Below, one piece after another: positions 12,571-25,256 of a DNA stretch of 64,000 nt. The position numbers were made by a program, and so were the translations under genes. Position 1 is the first letter of the stretch. Every line of letters begins with the position of its first letter. A model generated the notes under the pieces. It had not been told where the DNA came from and did no database searches. It saw only the letters and a program-made list of their open reading frames with translations. The DNA lies in NCBI GenBank assembly GCA_002150815.3, contig NDFF03000055.1, positions 434,001 through 498,000 of the forward strand. The letters run 5' to 3'. Source of the stretch: Grammothele lineata. Lineage: Eukaryota; Basidiomycota; Agaricomycetes; Polyporales; Polyporaceae.

Positions 12571-14414
12571 CTATTGCGCAGTACCCTGTGCCCGCCTGGC
12601 TCGCTGACGCGCAGCGACCTCGTCAAATGCTTCGAACCACAACTGATCGGTCCCAGTACGGCCCGAAGCACACCGGACCACCTCGCGCATGCGATCCGCG
12701 TCCAGCATAGGAAACAACGCGTCCAGATACTCCCCGAGAGCCCTTGAGTTGACCGCAGCCGGCACCGTGGGGCAATCGAAGTTCTCGAGACGCAGGACCC
12801 GGAGAGGACATGACCGGCGGCGCACTCCTCCGGCGGTTGCAGCGCCCGCTGAGGGAGGCCCGCCAAGGAGCGGTGGGGGGAGTTGTGGCACGTCTGACAT
12901 CATATTGAGCTCGTCGAACGCGAGCTCTGTCAAGCGGGGGCAATGCTGCGCAAAGGGCTGGAGAACTGCGAGGGGAGGGTTTTGCAAGAGCGATGCGGGG
13001 ACGTTGTCCCCGTACTGGAGGCGGACGGCCTGTGAGATGTAAACGATGTTGCAGAACGCGATGGTACTCGCGCCCTTGACCCCCCGTGCGAACGCGGCGA
13101 AGTCGTCGTCGGAAGCCCAGATGTGTGTTTCAGGGAGGAGACACGCCAGGAAGACGTCATCTAGGCGGTTCAGAGCGGCGCAAACTTCCCGAAAAGAGGA
13201 TAGGGGTATGAGACCCATGTTGACAGCGGTTCGGGCGTCGCACGTTAGGGACAGCGCAAAAATGTGGCTGCCTCGGAATGTGCGGGCGAGCTGGCTGTTG
13301 AGCTGGATGAAATGCTCCGAGACGGTTGCACAGGCACGGATGTCCAGGTCATTGAGTGCTGGAGCTTGGAGGTTCGTGACGAGGGCCATGAGGTCCGCAC
13401 ACGTTCCCGAGCATCCCAACCTACGCACATGTGGTAGTGCTATCAGGTCAATCCGGCATGCGTCTACAAAGCCCATAATTCCTATGTTGATAATTGCGAG
13501 CGTCGGAGATAAACCAAGGGCGCGGAGGGCAGAGGGCGTAACCATGATGGAGGAGAGGGGTCCGGATTCTAGGCTGAGGCTTGTCAAGCGCTGGAACCCT
13601 GACACCATGTCGACGATGGGGACGTCTATGGCACGTGGGTCCCATTCCACATCCAGATACCGGAGGGAACGGATAGCTTGAAAGATCTGGGACATCTTCA
13701 GTGTGGGGGGCGTGGCGGTCTGCTGCGTGATTGAGAGTGTATGGACGGCAGGTGATACCAGGAGCATGAGTAGGGTGCCATCGTCGTGCGCGCACATCCA
13801 GTTTAGTGTCTGCAGCGAGGGGAGGAATGTAGTGTCGTGGTTTTGACGGAAGAGAATCTTGACAAGCTCGCGCTCCATCGCGTCCCCAAAGTCAGCGCCA
13901 GTTGCCGTGAGAGCTCGAACTCTAGCTGCGCATAACAGGAAGCGTGCCCATCTGGTTGGGTCCACGTACGTCCGATATTTGAGTATCTGGGAGTGCATTG
14001 TCAGCGTGTTGACAGTCAACGGAAAGGAGTAGAATTAACACAGACCGATTCGACCATCCGATAGCTGTGCTTACTGCGAATAGAACGCACTACTGGGAGA
14101 CGATGATCCTCATAGATGATGTTCCATAGAGGATCCAAAGTATGGATCTTGTACCATACCACGCGCGCCGCGGGTTCCTCAAACGCCCGACAGACGAGAG
14201 CGGCATTGGCGCAAGCCATGCGGTCGTCCTTCTTGTAGGGGTCGAATAAGTCGAATATTGCGTACAGAATGTCTTGGATTTGGAGGGCTGGATGAGAGGG
14301 CGGAGCGTCTTGCTCATTACCTGCACGGTGAAAGGCTGCGGGCGTAGCGCCGAACCTTGGCCGGAAGCGCGACAGGAAGGAAAGGGGTGCCGAGTGCCGT
14401 TTTTTCTCAGACAT
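12571..14414 (-). CDS. F-box protein with diverged leucine-rich C-terminal region (subfamily 1, copy 1)
   Basis: Predicted substrate receptor of an SCF ubiquitin ligase; the target is unknown. Exon 1 is 14414-14046 and exon 2 is 13986-12571, giving 594 residues with one 59-base intron (weak GTCTGT donor, CAG acceptor). The start MSEKKRHSAPLSF is the first ATG with the F-box in frame; open codons upstream to about 14771 look like leader sequence. The F-box lies at about residues 45-90 (ALQIQDILYAIFDLFDP, then ALVCRAFEEPAARVVW), the form common in Agaricomycete F-box families. The rest is a series of irregular Leu-rich repeats of the kind PALNDLDIRACATVSEHF. The intron position, just before an ILxxxxY...RW(A/S)R(F/L) block, matches the genes at 27356-29166 and 29556-31362, which marks them as paralogs. 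Expressed function cannot be judged. Confidence 0.8.
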
Positions 14415-16155
14415 CAAGGCACTCGGGGAGCTACTGAAGCCACCTGCATTCGTATCGTAAGCAACCCAGATATCATGTGAATAACATAGCTTACCTGGAC
14501 TTGTACACTTCAAGCGAATGGCAAGAATGCGAGAGGGCGAGAACGCCTCGAAAAGCGGCGGATGTGGAGCGTCAAAGGGGTAGTGGCTGCCACATATACA
14601 TAGGTCAGCATCGTAGTAGATCTCGAAGTTTGAGATTGCGTGAAGGGCCGTGCTTACGTTTACGCTCCGTATGAACAGCCAGAGTGCTGGTGGATGACTC
14701 AGAGAGCCTCTACTCGACGATAACTGTTTGAGTTGAAGACGTCGATGATGTGGCACGAGTCCGACGTGCAAGGGGGTAAGTAACGCGCGCTCATCCGGTC
14801 TTCATCGGAATATTGCATCGGCTCAGTCCACTGGGCCGGCGCGACAATCGGAAGACTTGACAGACTTCAATTCATTCGACTTATCCCATGGGCCCAGCGG
14901 TGAACGGAGACATGATAAGCACTTCGCGGAGAATATATATCAAGAGGTGGGAGTACTGTCGCGATCAGACCATAGCGGCGGGGGGTGCTCAGGGCACGGT
15001 AGTCGTACTTAGTGAAATTGAAGTGAAAGGGATTCAACAAACGAACTTGAACGCGTCGGAGCTGCCAGGCGTTGGCCAATCCCGGAGAACCGGTTCACGT
15101 GGCATGAGGAATAGCCGCCTACTAGCAACGGGCGCCTCTAACTGCAACCTGGACGTCCTTCAAAGCTTCACTGTGTCCAACTTTTCAAATTTACTTTACT
15201 CTCTTCATGGCTTGCTCTTTGTATATTGGGCTGGTTGGCACTATACTGAGGACATCTCATGGGGCTGCTGTCTGGCTTCCTGTTCTTGCTGGAAAAGTCT
15301 GAGAATAGCACTGTTCCGTGTCTGGTGGAACTGTCCTTGGATATTTTCCTCGATGTACTGGAGGCTACCAAGTTCTCGCCTTTTATCTACAGGATGAAAC
15401 CCTGACCCACGATCAGCTGATACCGAAACGCTATGCGGGCATGGTGAGGGATCGACCGGGCCAGGACGTGTGTACATAAGTCCTATTAGCTAGTTCAAGC
15501 GAGGTAAACAGGAATGATGATACGTGGCGATGACCAAGGTGTTAACAGGTGTTTACGTGCAAAGCAGCATACCGCGGTCTCTATCGACGCTATTCTCGCT
15601 TACGGACATTTATAGCATTCAGGGCTTTGAGAACGCGCTGGAACTTGCATACTTCAAGTTATCAATGATCATGTGGCGTTCTGGACGCGCGAGCATCATC
15701 GACGTTCCCGTTCTCCTTCCGGCTGAATGCATGACTTCGCGTAAATGCGCCTGGAAGTTGACACGCGCCGTCCGCTGGCGACTGCCTGCGGCGTTGCGCC
15801 CTTTGACAACGAGGACCTCCTGCGCAAAGCGGCTCGTGTTGAGCCAGGCCATCTACAGGGACGAGGTGTACGTCACAGGGCGTATGTAGAGGCGGGAGAT
15901 GTGTTCTCGAGCAGGGAGGACGACGTCATGGCACAGGGCTGGAACTTTGAACAGCGCGATGGCCGGCCAACGCCGCAGGGATATTGATGGGATGAGGCGC
16001 CGTGGGAAGGGAAGCATCGCGGCGACAAACGCGTCAAAAGGTCGCGAGGGCGTTGCCGCGTCCCCCAAGGTTCGCTGCCTTTCCCTTCCTCCTCCCCCGC
16101 CCTTCCTCGCTGCTACAAGCCTTCCAGGCGTACCCACTCCCCCGCACAGTTCATC
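14415..16155. other. divergent intergenic stretch
   Basis: This is the shared upstream region of the F-box gene (-) and the GPI-protein gene (+). A plus-strand reading at about 15296-15407 gives a protein-like tail (LVELSLDIFLDVLEATKF, then a TGA stop), but no upstream exon could be joined to it. The last 80 bases before 16156 are pyrimidine-rich, consistent with a leader for the GPI-protein gene. Confidence 0.45.
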
Positions 16156-17067
16156 ATGCGTTTCTTCTCCCTCGCTGCCCTCGCCTTCCCCGTCGCCCTC
16201 ACCCGTGAGTTATTCAATTGCCTCTCGAGGCGCTCGGTCCGGGTAAGAGGCTGAACCAACTTGTAGAGGCGCTCAGTATCATTGGCCCCAGCGAGACTGC
16301 TTTCTGGTGAGCCCCGCCTCAATCCCTTGGTTGCGCTTCGCGAGATCTGAACGCGACGACCGTTCTCAGGGTGTTCAACACTTCCAACACCATCACCTGG
16401 GAGTTCAACCAGGGCGACCTGAACCCCGTTGACATTCAGATCGTCAACGCGGACAACCGGACGCTCAACGGCGTCTTTGCCATCGCGCAGTTCGTGAACC
16501 TGACCCAGCAGGTGAGCCGCAGAGCATCTCTTTTTCGTGCCCCCAAAAATCTCAACGAGCGCGCGTTCTTCCAGAGCTTCACTGTGTGAGTACACCATGC
16601 GTTCCCGCCACTATTCTTCGGCGTTCGATTGATCCGGCGCCGCCGCTTCCCTCGACCAGCACCAACGTGACCCTCGTCCCCGGCGACGGCTACGTCGTCG
16701 AGTTCGTCGACCCCGCGAACTCGACCCATATCCTGGCCAACAGCAGCACCTTCACCGTCAAGCCGAACGGCAGTGAGTCGTCCCTTGTGCCTATTTACGT
16801 ACCCCGCGCCGCGTGTCTGAGAAAATCCCGGTTGCGTTTCTGTTTTTGTGGACAGCGACCCCCGCCGCGTCCGTCACGCCCTCGTCTTCGGGCGCGAGCA
16901 GCACCGCGACCTCGCCCTCGAGCTCCGGCTCTGGCGCGTCTTCGTCGTCTTCGGCGAGCGCGACGGGCGGTGCGAGCGGTTCCAGCGGCGCGCTCTCGAA
17001 CCAGGGCGGCCTCGCTGGTGTCCTCGCCGCGTGCGGTGTCGCGTCCCTCGCCGCGCTCCTCCTCTGA
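16156..17067 (+). CDS. small GPI-anchored Ser-rich cell-surface protein (Kre9/Knh1-like N-terminal domain)
   Basis: Predicted extracellular wall or membrane protein. Six exons: 16156-16204, 16267-16306, 16370-16511, 16575-16585, 16660-16772 and 16856-17067, giving 188 residues. Residues 1-18 are a signal peptide (MRFFSLAALAFPVALTQA). Residues about 19-115 form a small beta-rich domain (SIIGPSETAFWVFNTSNTI, later VTNVTLVPGDGYVVEFVD) like the Ser-Thr-rich GPI-anchored family of basidiomycetes, with several N-glycosylation sequons (NTS, NRT, NLT, NVT, NST, NSS). A Ser/Thr/Ala/Gly stalk of about 50 residues follows, then a GPI signal: small residues (SGALSNQGG) and a hydrophobic tail ending in ASLAALLL. 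Exon 4 has only 11 bases. The role (wall structure, adhesion) is inferred from family only. A T-rich stretch follows at about 17405-17515. Confidence 0.82.
16575..16585 (+). other. 11-base microexon of the GPI-anchored protein gene
   Basis: Flanked by a CCAG acceptor and a GTGAGT donor, it encodes Ser-Phe-Thr plus two bases of a Val codon. It links NLTQQ to VTNVTLVPGDGY in frame. Skipping it shifts the frame, so it is needed for the GPI signal. Confidence 0.72.
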
Positions 17068-19961
17068 GCGCGCCCCGACGACCCCAAAGAGCACCAGCCA
17101 CGGCCACGGCCGTCCTTGCACGGTGCAAAATCACTCGACGACCTCGACACTCCCTCCCCTCCGCCTCCCTTGTGCAGCATCCACCCCCTTCCTCACTCAC
17201 CTCTCCCTCTGTCTCGGACACTCGGACTGTGACACCCCTTTATACCAGGCGCGGCCACACTCCTTCTAAACCCGTCCACTCGTTTACAACCCCCTGCGTT
17301 CCGGCATTGGTGTTGGTTGACATTTCTCCTTGGCTTCTCGGATACCCCCAACCGCAGTGCGTTCCCCTCCCCTCCTATGAGGGGTGGACGCACGCGCGTG
17401 TTTCCCGGGTTCGGTTCAGGGCCGCTTGATTTGTTTGTGTTTTTCTAGTTTCTACATAGCTGTGTTGTCTGTCTGTCGTTGTTTTGTCCATCGTGCTGTG
17501 TGTTTGTTGTAGCCAAGTAGTACAACATGTCTCCATAGCTCACTAGCCCGCGCCTCTTCCCCCCAATCCATGTGCTGCGCGCGTCGCACGATGTACTGCC
17601 GTTCTATCGGTGTAGTGGACTGGTTGCGAATCTAGTCCATTGCTGTTTTCTTGTTTTACCGACTCACAAGTGCGCGAGTTTGGTTCAAACGGGAACAGTA
17701 CACGGCGTTCTTCAGTAGTGGCACCCGAAGATACGCCGCACGTTGTGTCCGCGTGTCTGCATACAAAGGTAACTATCTATCACGCCCCGAAGACCGAGGC
17801 CGACGCGCTGCAGATATCATAGATGGTTCCGTGGAGGGCGGAGACAGGGACGTCGATGTCATATCCGCGGAACACATATGGATGGCAGCCCCGCGTGCTT
17901 GGCGTCGGTATGTAGACGTCCGTATAACAGAAAAGAACTGCGACCACTTCTCATCTCTAAGCGCCACCGATTCTCTGTGTGGGGAAGCTGCATCTTGACG
18001 GCCTCATGCCGTGTAAGGATGCCTGTCGTAGTATTAGTGCTGGGGTCAGTTGCGCAAGGCCGAAGGGCGGCGACTCCAGACTCCAGAGCGGAGGGAGGCT
18101 GGATTCCTGGAAACCCGCCCCGTGCGGCGCGGCGGCTGCGGCCCGCGAGCTTGATTGCGGACGCCGCGCGCCGCGCGGGCCACAACGACAGCGGCGGTAA
18201 GTGGAATTTGGATAAGGCGATTGGTGATAGGCAGAATCTAACTAATTAGAAGCAGTGAGCACTGCTGGAAGGGTAAACCCTGCGGCCCGCTGCTGTTGCT
18301 AGGACTATGCGTGCGGTCCGGTGCGGTCGTACATAGGAGGGCTGAGCCCTGAAGGATCCAGCCTCCAGGAAATCGAAGCTGGGAGGGCGGTGTTGCCGCG
18401 TTGGTACTGTCGGGCTGCGGCGAACTGTACTGCAGCAGGGTCGTGTATGTGGCCAGACGCGGGGTTCCAAGGACGAGAGCCTCACTATGGACAAAGAGCG
18501 GTCAGCGATGAACTAGTTATATTTCTATGCCGCAGCACGGCAAGTTCATGAGGACTTGGTATGACGCAGCTCGCCGTCCCCAAGGACGTGCGGCACAGGC
18601 GTCGATACCTCCGTCTCTCACAGCGCGGGCGTGTTGCGGGATTTGGATAAGACCGCGCATGGCCCGGTACATAGACAGCCGCGGCGGCGTAGGTTGCAAG
18701 GATGGCGTCTCCGGGTTCCCGGTGTGCGCTATCGTCCACCTTGACTCTCGTCACTGCCGTACAGGTAACAGCACTGTGGTCGACGCGGCGCGGCGAACTC
18801 TCCTTTCGAGTAAAGGGGCTCCAGGCGTTGTGGTTCGCTGCGGCCGGATACTTATATAAGTTAGGTTTAGATGTGAGCGGTGGGACCTGCGGTAGGTGTG
18901 CTATTACACAGGCCAGCCGCCATTTTAGCTGCGTCGGCCGAGCGTTGGTGTTGGCACGGCACCGCCGCGGCCCGCGATGGGGATACGCTAGCTTGCTTCC
19001 AAAGTTCCAACTGCAGCCGTGCGCAGGACGACGCGCCGAACTGAATGGACGGGCGTGATCAGCGCGTGTGCCGACAGCGAGCATTCACAATCGCATTGAT
19101 ATGCAGAAGCCCGAAGCACTCACCTCCTCGGTCGCATGCACTCGCACTAGTACTAGCACGCGCTGCGGATGATCCACGCTAGTTCGAGTCTCGACGGACG
19201 CCGGGACACGGTGGCAGGGAGACGAGGGGAGGTGCGTGAGTGCGCATCGCGCGCCAAGAGCACACCGCGCGGCGGGCGGGAAAGAAAAACGAGGACACGC
19301 TCCCTTCGCCTGAATTGTGCAGTTCTGCGCTTGCAAGGGGTGCCTGGGGAGTTCACGCGTGCGCGGCGGGCGCACCTCGCGACGGCGCGTTCGCGACGGT
19401 GAACGTACTCTGATTCGTGCTCGCGGGACGGTGGCGACGGCGTGTTATCTGGGGCGGAGGTGCGGCGCGCGAGGAGACGGGGCGAGAGAGGGTACGCCCG
19501 GCGCGTTCGTAGTGCTGGTTAAGAGGAGGTACGCGCGGGGAGCAGGCAGTGAAAAGAGGGGGCGGCCATTGGGCGGGGGGATATAGGAGCGACCCAGAGC
19601 CGTGGCGGCGGAGAGGCGGGATGAACAGATCAGCCGGGCGACGCGGGCGTCGAGGGCAGCGCACGGGCAGAGAGGCTGAGAGTGTGCGAAGGCCGCTGGC
19701 CCGTCGCCGCGGGCCCGGTCCGCTTGGGCCCCAGCGGGCGAGAGGAGGCGAGAGGCCGGGTCGTGGCCATCGCCTCTCAAACGCGCCGTCCAACGCAGGC
19801 CCGCCCGCGCGGGCCAGCTGCCACTGGGCGAGCCAACTCCAACCGTCGCCGTGCGCCCACGCCTCCCCTGAGCCCTCTCCACCCGCCCACTCCGACGCCC
19901 CGGCCCCGGCCCCGGCTCTCCTCTCGCGACTCGCAGGCCTTCATGCGCCCGCTCTCGCACC
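17068..19961. other. intergenic stretch, no gene recognised
   Basis: The 3' end of the GPI-protein gene is followed by a T-rich tract (about 17405-17515), probably its transcript end. From 17600 to 19400 only short open frames with no motif are present on either strand. From about 19790 to 19960 the plus strand is C-rich with CCNC runs, likely promoter and leader of the next gene. Confidence 0.5.
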
Positions 19962-22439
19962 ATGCCATTGCCCCTCCGCACGCCCTCCGCCGCCGCAGCG
20001 CTCCCCTCCGCCAGCACGACCATGAGCTTCAGCAGCCCCATGGCGGGTCCCAGCCACGCCGCTCAGGACGAGCTCACCCAGACCGTCTTCGGCGCCGTCG
20101 AGGGCCTCACCCAGGTCCGCAAGGCCCGCTTCCTCCTCGAGACCTCTCTCGCGCTGATAGAGAGCGGAAGGTACGTCCATTCTCTCCCCCTCCTCGCCGC
20201 CGCCGCAGATCCTCGTCCCGTCCCGCCATTGCCGGCCGCCCGTCGTGGGTTGTGCGGGTGGCGATCTCCCCCCGAGGCGAGGCGTGTGTGCTGATCGTCG
20301 TCGCTCATTGCGTCCGCGGGCGCGCGCAGGTACGGCGACGAGGTCGAGAACTACTTGGACGTCTACCTCAGGACCCCCGGGCTCGAGAAGAAGGATATCG
20401 CGAGGGCGCTGCTTGCGCGCGGGAATGCGCGCAAGACGGCGGGCGACAGGCTGCTCGCGAAGGCACAGCAGGACTTTCAGGCGGTGGCGAAGCTCGACCC
20501 GTCCAACCGAGAGTTACAGGGGTACCTCAGGAGGAGCGACATGGTGAGTGAAATCGTCTTTGTGTACTAAGTAGGCGAGGCGGGCATCGTCAAGCGAGAT
20601 TCGAGAGTTTAGACATCAGTCAAAGTGGCGTAGGGGGCAAGGCGAGTGAAGAACGAGCGGGGAATCAGTCGCAGTCGCCCTCTGCAAACGCGGTCCGTCC
20701 CTACCCGCATCACGCACTGACCAGCACCCACAGATCCACTTTGTGGACGAACCCGCCTCCCAGCGCGCCCCGCCCGAAATCTGGGAGCGTATCGCCCGCT
20801 TCATCCCGCGCTACCACCTCCGCACATGGCTCTTCGTCTCCGCCTTCCACCGCGACATCGCCGTCCGGCTCATCTTCCACACCGTCGACCTCTACTTTGG
20901 CGAGGACCAGGACCTCAACCGCGGCCTCGACATCTTCGACCGCGTCAAGGCCGACCCTGCGTTCGCGAGCCGCGTCAAGGCTCTGCGGTTACATTGGGCG
21001 TACGAGGAGAGTGATATGTTTGACCTCATGTGTCGTGAGTCCTTCCCTTTTTGCCCTTCGTACTGCTTCCAAACCGGACTGTAGGCATGTTCAAGTCGGC
21101 CCTCCCGTCATTCTGTGCCCTCCGAGAGTTTGAATGGATTGGCTACCCCGAGCTACGCGCGGACATGGTACAGGCCGTCCTACAAGCACAACCGCACCTC
21201 CACACACTCGGCCTGATCGGCTGGCACTTCGACGCCGTCGGTGTGGTACGTCGTCCAGTCTTTCGTTCTATATATGCGCTGAAATCGCACCCCACCCCTC
21301 TTAGAGCGCCTTCAGCGGCCTGCGTAAGTTCATCCTCCGCGCCGAAGACGACGACGGGTTCGCAGACATGGGCGAGGTCCGCACCGTGCTCGACCACAAC
21401 CAAGGCACGCTCCGGCACCTCACGCTCGGCGCCTACCTCCAGCGGAACCACTCCTGGGACCACGCCTTCCAGTCCGCGACGATCCGCAACCTCACGCAGC
21501 TCGAGCTCGTCGACACGCGCATCTCGCACGTCGTCCTCGCGCGCATCGCGCACGCGCACCGCCTCGTCTCGTTGACGTTACATGGGACCTTCGAGGAGCC
21601 GTGCTCGGCGAGCGTGGTGTTCGGGAGCGATCATGTGATAGACGGGGTGCACACGTTCCTCCCGCACCTGGAGGAGTTCAGGTTCGTGATGGTCGGGCAC
21701 GACGACGACTCGGGCCTCTTCCAGTCCGTCGCGCAGTTCCTCCGCCAGCGCCCGCGCCTGCGCCGGCTGGACCTGGGGAGCTGTCCGTGGGACTTGGTGC
21801 ATGGGGTGCTGAGGGACTTGGGGGCGCTGAGGGTGTTGAGGGTGCGCGTCGCGAATCTGAACGAGGGGACGTTTGGGGAGCTGCTGGGGGCGGTGCCGAA
21901 GGAGCTCGTGGCGTTGCATTTGGAGACGGCGGTTTCGGATAAGCCGATCGTGCGTCCTTCCCTCTCCCTTTTCTTCCACTTCTCCCCGGCCCTCTCCTTC
22001 CTTTGTTCTTCTTACTAACTCTCATCGACCCCCACAGCACCTCTACGCCCCCCACTTCAGCGCCTTCCCCTCCCTCTCCATGCTGCACCTGAACGGCGCC
22101 CGCCGGCGCCCGCAGCCGAGCACGCTCTCCGAGAAGGACTACCAGCTGCAGACCGAGGAGTGGGCCGCGCACGCGCGCTCGATCGCGCGCGCCTTGCCCG
22201 CGCTGGACTTTGTGGGCTGGCATGGGGAGCATTATGTTGTTGTTAGGCATGCGAGCAGGGACGGCAGCAGGGAAAGCAGGGACGGGAAGGGGGAAGAGAA
22301 GGTAGAGCTGAAGGAGCTGCCGGCGCGGCGGCGGCTGGATTGCGCGAAGGGCGTCGATTTTGGAGGGGAGGACGCGGCGTGGATGGAGCGCAAGGACTTG
22401 CCGATGGACTATGAGAGCCCGGGGCTCATGCAGCAATGA
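19962..22439 (+). CDS. TPR-like / F-box / leucine-rich repeat protein
   Basis: Likely SCF adaptor. Six exons: 19962-20170, 20330-20543, 20734-21034, 21085-21245, 21305-21949 and 22038-22439; 643 residues, or 623 if translation starts at the second Met (20022), whose context is equally good. Residues about 30-135 form a helical, TPR-like unit (RKARFLLETSLALIES, DIARALLARGNARKTAGDRLL, FQAVAKLDPSNRELQGYL). The F-box follows at about 150-190 (RAPPEIWERIARFIPRYHLR, then LFVSAFHRDIAVRLIF). The remainder is LRR-like (GTLRHLTLGAYLQRN, NLTQLELVDTRISHVVLARI, RLRRLDLGSCPWDLV) with a charged C-terminus. N-terminal TPR plus F-box plus LRR is the domain order of yeast Dia2 and fission yeast Pof3, which act in replication-linked ubiquitylation. 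That resemblance is architectural; orthology is not shown. It does not belong to the paralog cluster to its right. Confidence 0.8.
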
Positions 22440-23194
22440 CGCTGTGTCGTTGAGGTGTGCGTCCGTCCGTCCTCGTCCTTGTCTCCTTCTGTCGCTATCG
22501 TGCACGCGTGTGCTGGCTTATTCTGGTTGGTTCGCGCTTGGTTTAGTTCTCGTTTCGTCTCGTCTCGTCTCATCTCTGGTCCTACGCGTAGATGTGTGTC
22601 CATAACATAACCACTGTATTCATACGGATTTTTGCTCGCTTCCGGCCCCGCCCCGCCCTTAGCCGCTCTACATATACACCCACCATTAACTCCAAGGTTT
22701 TCAATGCTTGCTGAGCAAGCACGCGCTTCGATTTTCTCTTTGGGCCCGGGGAGCCTCGCCGGCCTCCCCGAGGTTAAACATAGGTGAGTCCCGAATCGAT
22801 CGCGTCCGTTCTCACAGATGTCGGCCTCGAGACTCACGGTGTCGGAACTCGGTGCTCTCTTAACAGGGGTCGCACCTACGCTTCGCGGCAGGGATTGTAT
22901 GGCTGTCACGGTAGGGCTCGCGGTGACTCAGCGGCACTCGTGGCTCCGAGCTCGAGCTTGAGTTCAGGCTCAGGTTCAGGTTCGAGTTGGCGTGTCTTCT
23001 GCGTTTCTATTGTAGGGCGATAAGCACGTTGACTTGGGTCGAGATGGCGCAGCGGGCGTCCGCGTTGCCACTGAGAGGCTGACAAAGATCGCTCGATATG
23101 CCTACAGGACTGCAGCATCGTCGCGATCGTCCTCTCTCTACATCCCTCCGAGTCGATCGTCGCCTTCCCTAACGAAAGCAGATACTTACCTACC
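22440..23194. other. intergenic stretch
   Basis: Contains the T-rich 3' region of the TPR/F-box gene (about 22500-22630) and the promoter region of OYE-1. At about 22950-22992 a degenerate GGTTCA/GAGCTT hexamer run is visible. No gene is recognised. Confidence 0.5.
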
Positions 23195-24703
<1,509 letters not shown>

Positions 24704-25256
24704 CATCCGCACGGCGATGCTATACGATACTTTAGATGGCATAAGTGCGTCCGGTTTCCAAGGGTTCTCGCTAGGGTGTTGGATCCTTATACCTCAACTG
24801 GGCGGACACAGAGCGTGTCCAGAAGGGGGCTTTTCGAGCGCCAGGAGTGGACGACCGTCCTCGGCATTTCTTCATCATCTCCATACTACATATCGTGGAA
24901 GTGGGGCCTTCAAAGACGTGGCATGCTCGAGCTGCCCTAGCGCATGCTGCTCAATCGCCCGAGTCGAAGTGTTCGAATGGGGAGAGGAGTGAAGCGAAGG
25001 ACAAAACTCACGTCACCATACTGAGTGTTAGTATCCAGAAACTTTGAAGATATCAGTACCGCTCTCCCTATTAGAGGCTTGACTGGTGAGGATGAGAGTG
25101 CAGGTCGAAGTTGAGTCGGAGTTCTCGGAGGCAGCCCCAGGGCACGGCGGCGCCTATACATACGTAACAGGCGCCGGTGTTCACGTTCATGTACGAGTCG
25201 TGGCACCTGAGATCGCGACTGTATACGATCCACCACCACCATTTTCACGTCTTTCG
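24704..25256. other. OYE-1 / F-box A intergenic region
   Basis: Holds the F-box relic listed separately and the promoter of F-box A. No TATA box is obvious upstream of 25257. Nothing else is recognised. Confidence 0.45.
24889..24990 (-). pseudogene. F-box domain relic
   Basis: Read on the minus strand, this segment gives SPFEHFDSGD, a TGA stop, then AACARAARACHVFEGPTST. It aligns closely with the F-box of the gene at 27356-29166 (ETFDPFNRAEVAACARASQVCRSFEGPAS), with one in-frame stop. After a probable frameshift the next bases read YVVWR, matching the AIVWR that follows in the intact copy. Only the F-box part of exon 1 is recognisable; no LRR exon remains. It is therefore a decayed copy of the minus-strand F-box subfamily, caught between OYE-1 and F-box A. 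Confidence 0.75.

Noticed and set aside
14415..14771. upstream extension of the F-box gene at 12571-14414
   Set aside because: The extra residues have no homology-like pattern and the ATG at 14414 gives the usual short N-terminus before the F-box.
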